Of a stretch of 64,000 nucleotides of DNA, positions 16,674 to 25,087 are shown one piece after another. Numbering within the stretch: the first letter of the stretch is position 1; the number at the start of each line of letters is the position of its first letter. Origin of the DNA: DATAEY01 sp045805565 (GTDB lineage: Bacteria; Actinomycetota; Thermoleophilia; Solirubrobacterales; Solirubrobacteraceae); NCBI GenBank assembly GCA_045805565.1, contig JBJMKZ010000043.1, positions 62,001 through 126,000 on the forward strand, read 5' to 3'. A program made the position numbers and the translations under genes. Under the pieces are notes generated by a model. The model worked only from the letters and a program-made list of their open reading frames with translations, did not search any database and was not told the origin of the DNA.

Positions 16674-17540
16674 GTGGAGACCCAGGAGATCGAGGCGGCC
16701 CCGGGCCTGGCGCCCCTGTACGCGCGCGCGATCCTCGGGTCGGTCCTACCCGGGGGCGGCGACGAGCTTCCGGACCGGCGGCTGTTGCTGCGGGATCTCG
16801 AGGTCGACCGCGACCACCTGGCGGCCTATGACCGGGTGTGCGGCTTTCGCCTCAGCGACGAGCAGCCCGCCACCTATCCCCACGTGCTCGCCTTCCCGCT
16901 GGCGATGAAGCTCATGACCGACCGGTCGTTTCCCTTCTCGTTGCTGGGGATGGTCCACGTCGCCAATCGCATCGACCAGGCGCGTCCCCTGGGCGCCGAC
17001 GAGCGCCCGACTCTGCGCGTCTGGGCGCAGGACCTTCGCCCCCATCCGCGCGGCCGGCAGTTCGACCTGGTGGCGGAGGCCGAGGTGGACGACCACGTCG
17101 TCTGGAGCGAGCGCAGCACCTACCTGCGCCAGGGGGAGGGGGCCGCGGAGGGTGGGTCCGGCGAGCGTCACGAGGACCCCGACCCCGAGGCGCCGATCGC
17201 CAGCTGGAGCGTCCCGGGTGACGTGGGACGCAGCTACGCTGACGTCTCCGGCGATCGCAACCCCATCCACCTGCACTCGCTGAGCGCGCGCGTGTTCGGG
17301 GTGCGGGGGCCGATCGCCCACGGCATGTGGATGAAGGCGCGCTGCCTGGCGGCGCTGGAGGGCCGCCTACCCACCTCCTACCGCGCCCAGGTCCGGTTCA
17401 CCTCGCAGCTGCGGATTCCCTCGGAGGTCGGCTTCGCCGCTCGCCGGGACGACGAGACCTGGCGGTTCGCCCTGCGGACCGCGGGGTCCGACCGTCCCCA
17501 TCTGAGCGGCTCGATCGGCCCGCTGGAATCTGCGGCTTAG
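16674..17540 (+). CDS. MaoC-like enoyl/3-hydroxyacyl-CoA hydratase (double hot-dog)
   Basis: A 288-residue protein with two hot-dog halves. The C-terminal half carries SGDRNPIHLH near residue 197, the R-hydratase 2 motif with catalytic Asp and His; the N-terminal half lacks it. GGAGG stands 9 bases before the GTG start. Its place after thiolase and FabG4 genes suggests (R)-specific hydration/dehydration of acyl-CoA. This gene order is also seen in actinobacterial fatty-acid and sterol side-chain clusters, so a role in unusual acyl chains is possible. Confidence 0.82.
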   Translation: METQEIEAAPGLAPLYARAILGSVLPGGGDELPDRRLLLRDLEVDRDHLAAYDRVCGFRLSDEQPATYPHVLAFPLAMKLMTDRSFPFSLLGMVHVANRIDQARPLGADERPTLRVWAQDLRPHPRGRQFDLVAEAEVDDHVVWSERSTYLRQGEGAAEGGSGERHEDPDPEAPIASWSVPGDVGRSYADVSGDRNPIHLHSLSARVFGVRGPIAHGMWMKARCLAALEGRLPTSYRAQVRFTSQLRIPSEVGFAARRDDETWRFALRTAGSDRPHLSGSIGPLESAA

Positions 17541-17641
17541 CCGGGGCGGCCATCGCGCCCGGCGCACCAGAGCCCGCGGCTGCACGGTGGCCTGGGCCGA
17601 CGCCGGCGCAAGCGTGGGCAGCGTGCACTCGTCCGCCACGG

Positions 17642-18799
17642 CTACGGCGGGGGCAGCGGCCCGCGGCGGCTGACGTCCGCGCGCAACTCCAGGATCCGCG
17701 CGACCGACGCGTGGAACGCCGCTGGCCGGAGCGCTCGCCGGGCCAGCGCGGTCGTCAGCGCCCCGAGGCCCTGGTTGCCCTCGCCGATGTCCCTGGCGGA
17801 GAACAGCAGCAGGTCCATGCCGGCGTGAGCCGCCAGCAGCGTTCGCCGGCCGATGCTGCCGAACGGCTGCAGGGCCCCGGCCTCCATGGCGTCGGTGATC
17901 GTCACGCCGCGGAACCCCAGACGGCCGCGCAGCTGGCCCTGGACGATCCTGGTCGACAGGCCGGCCGGCCGGGACGGGTCCAGCGCGGGATACACCGCCC
18001 ACGACGCCATCGCCAGCTCCACCCCCGCCCGGATGGCCGCCGGGTAGGGCCGCATGTCGACGTTGCGCAGCGTGCCGAGCGGGAGCGCCAGCGTGACCGG
18101 CCCCAGGTCGGTGTTCTGGCTCGCGGTGGCGGCGCCGAGGCCGGGGAAGTGCTTGGTGGTGGCCGCGACGCCGGCGCGCTGCAGGGCGGTGATGAATGCG
18201 CCGGCCAGGCTGGCCACGCGAAACGGGTTGCTGCTGAACGAGCGCTGGAACTGATCGATGAAGTCGCCCGGCTGGCGGAACACGTCGAGGACCGGCGCCA
18301 GATCGACGTTCACCCCCGCGCCCCGCAGGTTTACGCCGGCGGCGGACCCCGCCCGCCGGGCGACCAGCGCGCCGTCGCTGGCCTCGCCCATCTGCTTTGC
18401 CGACAGCACGGGCGCGCCCGGCAGCCTCCTCACGATGCCGCCCTCCTGGTCGGTCATCATCAGCAGCGGTGTGCGGATCCGGCTGCGCAGCCGCGCCGCC
18501 TGCAGCCGGCGGATCACCGCGGCGATCTGGCCGCGACTCCGGATGTTCTCTCCGAAGAAGATGACCCCGGCGGCCTGGCTCTGGCGGATGCGGGTGAACA
18601 GCGCCGGGGGCGGATTGAGCCCCGGGTAGCTGTAGACGACCCGCTGGCCGGCCAGCTGCGAGAGGGTCAGTCGCGGCAGGGGCGGCGCCGTCACCACGGC
18701 GTGCGCGGGAACCGCGGCTGGCGCCAACCACCCGACGCCTGCGAGGAGCGCGATGGCGCCTGCCCGACGGCGCCATCTGCCAGCTGGGCTACGCCGCAC
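17642..18799 (-). CDS. GH3 family beta-N-acetylhexosaminidase-like secreted protein
   Basis: A 385-residue GH3 TIM-barrel protein with a cleavable-looking signal peptide (AIALLAGVGWLAPAAVPAHA). MMTDQEGGIVRRL and TKHFPG are substrate-binding motifs, and ITDAMEAGAL near residue 280 holds the nucleophilic Asp. The NagZ general acid/base loop, normally GHGDT followed by DSH, reads GLGAATASQNTD here, so the His/Asp dyad is not visible. It may act on cell-wall sugars with an altered mechanism or be less active. The start is GTG. Confidence 0.8.
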   Translation of the reverse strand: MRRSPAGRWRRRAGAIALLAGVGWLAPAAVPAHAVVTAPPLPRLTLSQLAGQRVVYSYPGLNPPPALFTRIRQSQAAGVIFFGENIRSRGQIAAVIRRLQAARLRSRIRTPLLMMTDQEGGIVRRLPGAPVLSAKQMGEASDGALVARRAGSAAGVNLRGAGVNVDLAPVLDVFRQPGDFIDQFQRSFSSNPFRVASLAGAFITALQRAGVAATTKHFPGLGAATASQNTDLGPVTLALPLGTLRNVDMRPYPAAIRAGVELAMASWAVYPALDPSRPAGLSTRIVQGQLRGRLGFRGVTITDAMEAGALQPFGSIGRRTLLAAHAGMDLLLFSARDIGEGNQGLGALTTALARRALRPAAFHASVARILELRADVSRRGPLPPP

Positions 18800-18843
18800 G
18801 CGCGCTCATCGACGCACCGAGCTCGGCGCGCGAGCCGCGAGGA

Positions 18844-19041
18844 CTAGGGTCGCGGGCCGTACCTCGAACGGCCCCAGCCGCCGAATCTCGAGCCGACCCA
18901 CCGCCCGCCACCGCCGAACACCATCAGCAGGAACACCGCCAGCGCCACGAGCGCGGCGATCACGACGTGCACGTAGCTCAGCAGCCAGAAGATGACCGCC
19001 GCAACGATGATCGCGATGATGATGCCGATGAGATCGTCCAT
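18844..19041 (-). CDS. Small membrane protein with two TM segments
   Basis: A 65-residue hydrophobic protein: TM1 about residues 4-22 (IGIIIAIIVAAVIFWLL), TM2 about 25-44 (VVIAALVALAVFLLMVF), then a Gly/Arg-rich tail GGGGRWVGSRFGGWGRSR. AAGGAGGAGG directly precedes the ATG, a strong ribosome-binding site. No family is recognised with certainty. The next gene upstream on the strand encodes another small membrane-anchored protein. Confidence 0.7.
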   Translation of the reverse strand: MDDLIGIIIAIIVAAVIFWLLSYVHVVIAALVALAVFLLMVFGGGGRWVGSRFGGWGRSRYGPRP

Positions 19042-19106
19042 GCCTCCTCCTTATCGGTTGCCTCGATCTGTCGCCGCCCTGGGGTGAAGCTCCTTCGCAG
19101 CCGGCC

Positions 19107-19463
19107 TCAGCGATCGGACCGGTCGCCGGGCGCAGCCGCGTCGTCGCGGCGCTCGTCGCCACCGCGCACCGCGTCGCCCTGGCGCTCGTCGCGCAGCTCG
19201 TCGTCGGCCAGGCCTTCGTCGTGCAGCTTGGCGCGACTCTCCTGGAGCTCGGCCTCCGCCCGCTCGCGTCGCGCCGTCTGCTCGGCCACCTCGGCCCTGG
19301 CGTGGCGCGCCTGGGCCTCCGAGCGGTGGCGATCGGCGACCTCCGAGCGGTGGCGACTCAGCTGTCGCTGCTGGCGAACACCCCTCAGCCGCGGCGTCAG
19401 CGCCAGCAGCGCGATCACCACGACCACCACCACCACGATCGCGATCACTATTCCGGTGCTCAT
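19107..19463 (-). CDS. Membrane-anchored charged coiled-coil protein
   Basis: A 118-residue protein with one N-terminal TM helix (IVIAIVVVVVVVIALLALT) followed by a long Arg/Glu-rich helix from about residue 30 to 90 with coiled-coil character (RSEAQARHARAEVAEQ and the following charged repeats), then an acidic tail. Such proteins are often found in actinobacterial genomes next to small membrane proteins. Function is unknown; a scaffold role at the membrane is only a guess. Confidence 0.65.
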   Translation of the reverse strand: MSTGIVIAIVVVVVVVIALLALTPRLRGVRQQRQLSRHRSEVADRHRSEAQARHARAEVAEQTARRERAEAELQESRAKLHDEGLADDELRDERQGDAVRGGDERRDDAAAPGDRSDR

Positions 19464-19678
19464 CTGCGCCCTCCCCTCGCTCTCAACTTGTGGTAACCGG
19501 GCGGATCGACCCGCAAACCGGCGTCATCCTCCGCTGACGCCCAACGCCTCGGCCACCACCGCTCCGGTTCGTGCTCCGATCGCAGGAGCGCAGCGGAGCC
19601 GGTCCAACCGGCAGCTACCGGCCGCCTGGGCTCCTACACGCGTCGGACGTGGCGGGTCGGCCACGGCGTGCGTGCTCG

Positions 19679-20041
19679 TCACCTGGTCAGGGCGACGCAA
19701 CGGCGCGGACGCACGATCGATCGGTGCACGCGAACGCTGGGGCCGGAGAAGTAGACGCGGATCCTCCCGCCGCACAGGTCGGTGCGCCCGGTCGCCAGGT
19801 TGATTCTGCGAAAGCGCCAGTCGCAGTACACGCTGTGGGCACCCCCGCCATCGCGGAAGCAGCGCACGGTGGGATCGGCCGCGACGTTGAACGCGAAGGC
19901 GATGCCGCGCACGAAGAACAGCGTGTCAGCGTGCGCGCGGCGCAGGGTCAGGGTGTGCGCCTGGACTGCGGGGGCGACGGCCGACAGGACGACCGCGGCC
20001 ACGAGCGCGGGCGCCCAGCTCCTGGCCCTCGACCTCCCCAT
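19679..20041 (-). CDS. Small secreted hypothetical protein
   Basis: A 120-residue protein with a signal peptide (SWAPALVAAVVLSAVAPAVQA) and a mature part with four Cys (RCFRD, YCDW, LCGG, RCVAL) that could form two disulfides. No family is recognised. It stands alone between the coiled-coil membrane protein and a large secreted beta-propeller gene. The 215-bp gap after it holds no recognisable feature. Confidence 0.55.
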   Translation of the reverse strand: MGRSRARSWAPALVAAVVLSAVAPAVQAHTLTLRRAHADTLFFVRGIAFAFNVAADPTVRCFRDGGGAHSVYCDWRFRRINLATGRTDLCGGRIRVYFSGPSVRVHRSIVRPRRCVALTR

Positions 20042-20134
20042 GCGGCCAAGTCTAATGCGCGCCCCGACGCCGGGAGCCGTTTGTTGGCCGAGTTTTCCGC
20101 CGCCGCCCCGGGGGAGCGGCCCGTGCCTGCATCG

Positions 20135-21670
20135 CTACGGCTTCTGCTTGCTCCCGCCGGTGTCGCGCAGGGCGACGAGCCCACCCAGCACGCCGACGTA
20201 GGCGGTGCTGCCGTCGGGGCGGAGGGTGATCGGGGCGTAGTGGTTGTTGTATCCGAGCCCTTCGCCACCCAGCCGCTTGTAGATCGTCTTGCCGTTGCGG
20301 AAGTCGATGGCGGTCAGGTACCAGGCGTCCTGATCGTCCTTGCGGGGATCCTTGGTGTAGGTGTAGACCAGCCCGTTGCCCCGCGACAGCTTGGCGACGA
20401 CCGAAGGCGCACGCTCGCCGCTCTTCCACACCTTGCGGCAGCGGGTGCCATCGCTGTTGACGTCTACTCGCTCCAGGCCGCCGGGCACCGTGCCGCCGTT
20501 CTCGGTAGTGGTGGGCCCCTTGTAGCCGTAGTTGTTCTCCACCACCATCGCCTTGTCGGTGGCGATGAGCGAGTTGTCGGTCGCGCTCTGCCCCTTCGTG
20601 AAGACCGGCTGCTTGCACACCACCCGGCTCCCGCTCACCTGCTTGGCCCGCCGGTAGACGACGATGTCCATCGGGTCGGCGTTGTCGGTGATCGACACGA
20701 GGTCGTCGCCCATGACGGTCGGCGTGGTCCCGGATCCCGCCTCGGTCTGCCCGGGCTTCTTCTCCCCGGTATTGGGGTACTCCTCGCGCCAGGTCACGTC
20801 GGGGCTGCCGTCGGAGGCGGCGTCGAAGCGGTAGAGCGCCTTGTCGGTGACGATGTAGACGCCGCCGTCGTCGTCCACCGCGAACGAGTTCCCGTTGGGC
20901 TCGTCGAGGTCCTTCGACTTGATGGTCGTGGACGGGTCGCCGGCCCGGGTGTCGATCGTTCCCACGACCCCCTTGGTCGAGGCGAACCAGAGCAGGCCGG
21001 ACCAGTCGGGGAGCGCCGAGATGAGCTTGTCGTCAGAACCGACTGCCGAGGTGACGTCATAGTCGTGCTCGAGCTCGAAGGCCGGTTGGCCGGTCTCTCG
21101 AATGACCCAGATGTGGCGCGTGGTGGTCGGCGTCACCACCCGGTCGTTGTCGTCGAGGTAGAAGTAGCCGCCGCCCGAGAAGTCGGTGAACGGGTCACCG
21201 CCGGTCACCGTGCGGGGTGGCAGATCCATGGTGGCCAGGGTTTCGAGCGTCGCGGGGTCGAACATGTAGAGCTTTGGGCGGTCGAGCCCGACGCAGATGC
21301 TGATCAGCCGGCCGGCCTGGTCGAACGCGGTGGAGGCGCACTCCCGGCTGAGGAAGGTCGAGCGGCGCTCCATTCCCCGCCCGAGGGGCCCCGAGATCTT
21401 GTACGTGTCGCTTTGATAGGCGTCGTCGTGGATGTTGCTCTTGCCGTTCGGTGCCATGAACGGATGGGTCGGCGGCTCGGGCGCGGACACCGAGTGTGCT
21501 CTCGCCGGCGAGCCGATGAAGGTTGGGAGGCTCGAAGCGCCGGGCCCCTCCGGGATGGGCACCGGGTCGACCGCCCGCGCCGAGTCGGCGCTCGCCGCCA
21601 GGGCGATCACGGCACCGCAGGCCGCCATGCCGCGCGATAGCCGTCGCACGGGCTGGCAATTACCCGTCAT
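20135..21670 (-). CDS. Secreted PQQ-like beta-propeller protein
   Basis: A 511-residue protein with a signal peptide ending near SADSARA. The mature part has repeated beta-propeller blades: LYMFDPATLETLATM, GVVGTIDTRAGDP, GGVYIVTDKALYRFDAA, and a terminal STAYVGVLGGLVAL. Propellers like this often bind sugars, metals or quinone cofactors, but no catalytic residues are identifiable. I chose the ATG at 21670 because it starts directly before the signal peptide; the upstream extension overlaps the HMG-CoA reductase gene and looks non-coding. Confidence 0.7.
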   Translation of the reverse strand: MTGNCQPVRRLSRGMAACGAVIALAASADSARAVDPVPIPEGPGASSLPTFIGSPARAHSVSAPEPPTHPFMAPNGKSNIHDDAYQSDTYKISGPLGRGMERRSTFLSRECASTAFDQAGRLISICVGLDRPKLYMFDPATLETLATMDLPPRTVTGGDPFTDFSGGGYFYLDDNDRVVTPTTTRHIWVIRETGQPAFELEHDYDVTSAVGSDDKLISALPDWSGLLWFASTKGVVGTIDTRAGDPSTTIKSKDLDEPNGNSFAVDDDGGVYIVTDKALYRFDAASDGSPDVTWREEYPNTGEKKPGQTEAGSGTTPTVMGDDLVSITDNADPMDIVVYRRAKQVSGSRVVCKQPVFTKGQSATDNSLIATDKAMVVENNYGYKGPTTTENGGTVPGGLERVDVNSDGTRCRKVWKSGERAPSVVAKLSRGNGLVYTYTKDPRKDDQDAWYLTAIDFRNGKTIYKRLGGEGLGYNNHYAPITLRPDGSTAYVGVLGGLVALRDTGGSKQKP

Positions 21671-21711
21671 GTCCGAGCCGAACCAGGGCCTTGACCGGGC
21701 CGGCGCCCGAT

Positions 21712-22902
21712 CTACGGCCGGTTGCGTCCGTAGAGGTCGTGAGCGGAGACCCATTCCTCGGCCACGATCGCCGAGCCGAGCGAGAGCTCACCGCACAGGA
21801 CGGTCGCGGCCACGATCTCGGCGAACTTGCGGACGTTGCCCGAGCCATAGCAGCCGAGCAGCTCCAGGCATTCCCGCTGGGAGGCCAGGCCGGTGCCGCC
21901 CCCGTACGTGCCGACGATGAGCGACGGAATCGTCACCGAGTAGTAGTAGTCGCCGTCGCTGCTCAGCTCCGCATGCACGAACGCCGCCGACGATTCCGCC
22001 ACGTTGGCCACGTCCTGGCCGGTGGCGATGAACAGGGCGGTGATGCCGTTGGCCGAGTGCGCGCCGTTGTTGTTGACGCCCGACATGAAGCCACCCAGGT
22101 TCGACACCTGTCGCGCCCGAAACAGCAGCTCGCTGGTCGAGTGCATGTGCTTCTCGATCAGCTCCGCCGGGATCGTTGCCTCGGCCACCACGCGCTTGCC
22201 CCGAGTACGCAGCATGTTGACCTGCGAGCTCTTCTTGTCGGTGGCGAAGTTCGACTCCAGGAAGTAATGGCTGACACCGGGGTGATTGGCCATGATCCAG
22301 TCGCAGGCCGCCTGGGTCGCCTTGCCCGACAGGTTCTGGCCCGCGGCGTCGCCGGTCGTGTAGTTGAAGCGGGTGAACAGCATCCGGCTGGCCGAGTACT
22401 GCTCGATGTCGCGCAGGCGGCCGGACCGCGTGGTCTCCTCCGCCGCCTGCCGTATCTCCTCGAAGTGCTCGGTCAGCCATTCGCCGAAGGCTCGCGCTTC
22501 GCGGGCGGACTCGAACAGGAACGCCGGAGCGCGCTGCATGGCGTCATCCATCACGGTGGCCTTCACGCCACCCGCCTCACGCAGGAGCTTCATGCCCCGG
22601 TTGTAGCTCGCCACCAGCGTGCCCTCGGCGGTGGCGAGCGGGACGTAGAAATCGCCCTGCGCATGCTCGCCGTCGACCAGCAGCGGGCCGGCGACGCCGA
22701 TCGGCACCTGGGCGACTCCGATGAACTGCTCGACGTTGCCGTGGACCAGCTCCGGATCGAACGAGTACCGCGAGACGTGCTCCAGGGTCGCTCCGGTCCG
22801 CTCCTCGAGGAAGCCCCGGCGCGCCTCGGCGGCCTCCCGCGTGTAGTCATTCTCGCGATCGCGCGGAATCCTGTTGTCCGTCGCTCCGGTCCGGGTGGCC
22901 AT
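21712..22902 (-). CDS. Hydroxymethylglutaryl-CoA reductase
   Basis: A 396-residue HMG-CoA reductase that would make mevalonate from HMG-CoA using NAD(P)H. The substrate loop is QFIGVAQVPIGVAGPL near residue 60, the catalytic Glu is in ATAEGTLVASYNRG, the nucleotide loop is GDAAGQNL, the catalytic Lys is in DKKSSQVN, and a C-terminal His is in SAHDLYGRN. The length and motifs suit the class I catalytic domain. No other mevalonate gene is near. It may be a stand-alone copy supplying isoprenoids; the rest of the pathway cannot be seen. Confidence 0.9.
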   Translation of the reverse strand: MATRTGATDNRIPRDRENDYTREAAEARRGFLEERTGATLEHVSRYSFDPELVHGNVEQFIGVAQVPIGVAGPLLVDGEHAQGDFYVPLATAEGTLVASYNRGMKLLREAGGVKATVMDDAMQRAPAFLFESAREARAFGEWLTEHFEEIRQAAEETTRSGRLRDIEQYSASRMLFTRFNYTTGDAAGQNLSGKATQAACDWIMANHPGVSHYFLESNFATDKKSSQVNMLRTRGKRVVAEATIPAELIEKHMHSTSELLFRARQVSNLGGFMSGVNNNGAHSANGITALFIATGQDVANVAESSAAFVHAELSSDGDYYYSVTIPSLIVGTYGGGTGLASQRECLELLGCYGSGNVRKFAEIVAATVLCGELSLGSAIVAEEWVSAHDLYGRNRP

Positions 22903-23016
22903 CTCCTCGTCTCCTGGTCGCTTGCCTCATGCGCCGGTCTACCCCGGCGCAGGCATGCGAATCGCGCCGGGCGGTCCTCCAGGCGCCGGTCCGGCGGTCC
23001 GCCGCGACCGGTCGCG

Positions 23017-23895
23017 CTAGCGCCTGCGCAGCGCCGAGCGGATGAGCAAGCCTGCCGCCACCCCCGCGGCGATCGTCAGGCCCGGCCGCTCCCGGAGCCG
23101 CTGCGCGGTCGATGCGCCGGCCGCCGCCCGCCCGGCGGCGCCGGGCTGGGACCGGGCGGAGTCCGGCGAACGTCCCGGCGGGACCGGTGACGCGAGATCC
23201 GGATCGGTCGAGACGGGGCTCAGGGCGGCGTCGGCCTCTGACCGCCTCTCCTCCACCTGAGGGACGGGTGGTCCCGGGCCGCCGATGGGCGCCGTGTCGC
23301 CGGCCGGGGCCGCCTCCACAGCGGTCGGCGGGGCCTGGTCGCCGGTCGGCACGGGCTCGAGGTCCCGCTCGGGGGCAGCCGGCCCCCCGGTTCCCCGAAG
23401 CCCACCTGCGCTGCGTCCGATCGCGGCGAGGTCGAGCCTCGGGCGCTCGACGATCCGCGGCTTCTCCAGGCCGACGGCCCGGTCGAGCGACAGCCTGCCC
23501 GGACCGGCGAGCGCGATCGCCAGGAACCCGGCCAGCAACGCCAGGTCGAGCTCGGCTCCGGGGTCTCCACTCGGGGCGCTGATCAGCCCGACATTGCTCT
23601 TCACCAGGACGGTGGTGAAGACCATCTCGATCGCGAGCGCGATGGCGGCCACGCGGGAGAGCAGACCGACCACGAGCAGGATTCCGCCCGCCACCTCGGT
23701 GATCGTCACGACGTAGCCGACGAGCACCGGCGCCGGGACGCCGAGCGCGACGAGCGCCTGCTGGCCGAATCTCGCCGGGCCGGCGGCGATCTTCAGGTAG
23801 CCGTGGCCCAGCATCACGCCGCCCAGCACGACCCGAAGGACGAGCGGAGCAATCCCGGCCAGGCGGCCGGACGCTGACAGGCCGAACGGGCTCAT
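23017..23895 (-). CDS. DoxX-family membrane protein with long Pro/Ala-rich tail
   Basis: A 292-residue protein. The first 145 residues are a four-helix DoxX/DoxD domain (LVLRVVLGGVMLGHGYLKI, VGYVVTITEVAGGILLVVGL, then two more helices). About 110 residues of Pro/Ala/Glu-rich low-complexity sequence follow, and a final hydrophobic stretch (PGLTIAAGVAAGLLIRSAL) looks like a fifth TM. DoxX proteins are often tied to redox balance at the membrane. GGAGG precedes this ATG, so I chose it over the upstream in-frame start. Confidence 0.75.
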   Translation of the reverse strand: MSPFGLSASGRLAGIAPLVLRVVLGGVMLGHGYLKIAAGPARFGQQALVALGVPAPVLVGYVVTITEVAGGILLVVGLLSRVAAIALAIEMVFTTVLVKSNVGLISAPSGDPGAELDLALLAGFLAIALAGPGRLSLDRAVGLEKPRIVERPRLDLAAIGRSAGGLRGTGGPAAPERDLEPVPTGDQAPPTAVEAAPAGDTAPIGGPGPPVPQVEERRSEADAALSPVSTDPDLASPVPPGRSPDSARSQPGAAGRAAAGASTAQRLRERPGLTIAAGVAAGLLIRSALRRR

Positions 23896-23993
23896 TGCGG
23901 TTCCTCCGGGGATCGAGGGGGCGCCGGTGCGCACCATACTTGAGCCGCCTGGCGATGATCGGGCCGGGCACTGGGGGGATACTGAGCACGGCG

Positions 23994-24392
23994 ATGTCCC
24001 GGGAGAACGTCGAGATCGTGCGACGGCTGTACCAGGCGTTCAACCAGGCCGACTACGACTCGATGCTCGCCCCGGTGCATCCGGACGTCGAGTTCGACGC
24101 CTCCGATCGCCTGCCCGACGAGGGGATCCTCCGTGGCCGTGACGCCTATCGCCGGTTCTTGGAGCGCACCTTCGACACCTGGGCGCAGTTCGCGGTCGAG
24201 GTCGACGAGCTGGTGGACGCCGGCGATGCCGTCGTCGCCCTGGTGCGGATCGTGGGAGTCGGGAAGACCAGCAAGGTCACGGTGGAGGAACGCACGGTCC
24301 ATGTGACCTGGCTGCGGGATGGCACGCCCTATCGCGTCAAGGTCTTCGCCGATCGTGGCGACGCCCTGCGGGCGGTGGGGCGGCGCGAGTAG
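23994..24392 (+). CDS. SnoaL-like (NTF2-fold) protein
   Basis: A 132-residue protein starting MSRENVEIVRRLYQAFN, followed by HPDVEFDA and a typical NTF2 alpha/beta cone pattern. The SnoaL fold can act as cyclase, isomerase or ligand-binding protein; no catalytic residues can be assigned. It belongs to a set of three in this window, with genes at 59994-60425 and 60429-60830 sharing the same opening. A G-rich stretch lies about 15 bases upstream of the ATG, a poor ribosome-binding site. Confidence 0.75.
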   Translation: MSRENVEIVRRLYQAFNQADYDSMLAPVHPDVEFDASDRLPDEGILRGRDAYRRFLERTFDTWAQFAVEVDELVDAGDAVVALVRIVGVGKTSKVTVEERTVHVTWLRDGTPYRVKVFADRGDALRAVGRRE

Positions 24393-24413
24393 GCGACGCC
24401 CGCCGGCGAAGCC

Positions 24414-24974
24414 CTAGCAGCGTGGAGCCAGCGAGGTGGTGGATCCCGCGGGCGGCGGGGTGACCACCACCGCGTTGCCCCGACCGCTCCCGCTCGTGGG
24501 CAGACAGGGTGGCACCACGACCATTCGGGCGGCGCTCCCCGGCGGGACGATGATCTGCGAGTGGACATCGCTCGCACTCGGGCTCGTCCCCTTGCTGCCC
24601 TTTCCGGTGGCGATGCGGGTACCGATTCTGAGCACGAAGGCGGCCGACGGCAGGTTGACCGTCCCGCTGGAGCCGACTCCGGCCATCTTGCTGCAGCGCG
24701 GCACCAGGACGACGCGCGTCCCGGGCGCCTGCGCAAACGCGACGACCGTGGCCCCGAAGGTGGTCGCCTGGCGGCCGGCGTTGGCGGGGGTGATCGGCAC
24801 TCCGGTGTTGCAGGGCGGCACGACGACGCCGCGCGACCGATCGGCGGTGGAGACGATGACCGCGCGGGTGCCCTGGTTGGCGGTCGGCGGACCCTTGAGA
24901 GCGTCGGCGACGACCGCCCCAATGATCAGGGCCGCCGCGAGCGCCGCCATGACGATCAGCGGCGTCCGGGTCAT
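24414..24974 (-). CDS. Secreted or membrane-anchored protein with repeated VVVPPC motifs
   Basis: A 186-residue protein with an N-terminal hydrophobic segment (LIVMAALAAALIIGAVVA) and four short hydrophobic-Pro-Cys motifs: RGVVVPPCN, RVVLVPRCS, RMVVVPPCLP and a C-terminal SLAPRC. Stretches between are Gly/Ser/Thr-rich. No known family is recognised. The gene at 25088-25708 encodes a second protein with the same motif, so the two form a paralogous pair. The exported location makes disulfide links or metal binding through these Cys plausible, but that is inference. Confidence 0.6.
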   Translation of the reverse strand: MTRTPLIVMAALAAALIIGAVVADALKGPPTANQGTRAVIVSTADRSRGVVVPPCNTGVPITPANAGRQATTFGATVVAFAQAPGTRVVLVPRCSKMAGVGSSGTVNLPSAAFVLRIGTRIATGKGSKGTSPSASDVHSQIIVPPGSAARMVVVPPCLPTSGSGRGNAVVVTPPPAGSTTSLAPRC

Positions 24975-25087
24975 GCCTCAGGGCAGCGCCGGGACCACAC
25001 GACGATGCCGGAAGCGGGGGTCGACCGCCGCCGCGGTCATCTCCGGCGGCGGTTGGGGCCTCGTTGCGCGCGTGCGCCCGACTCCAC

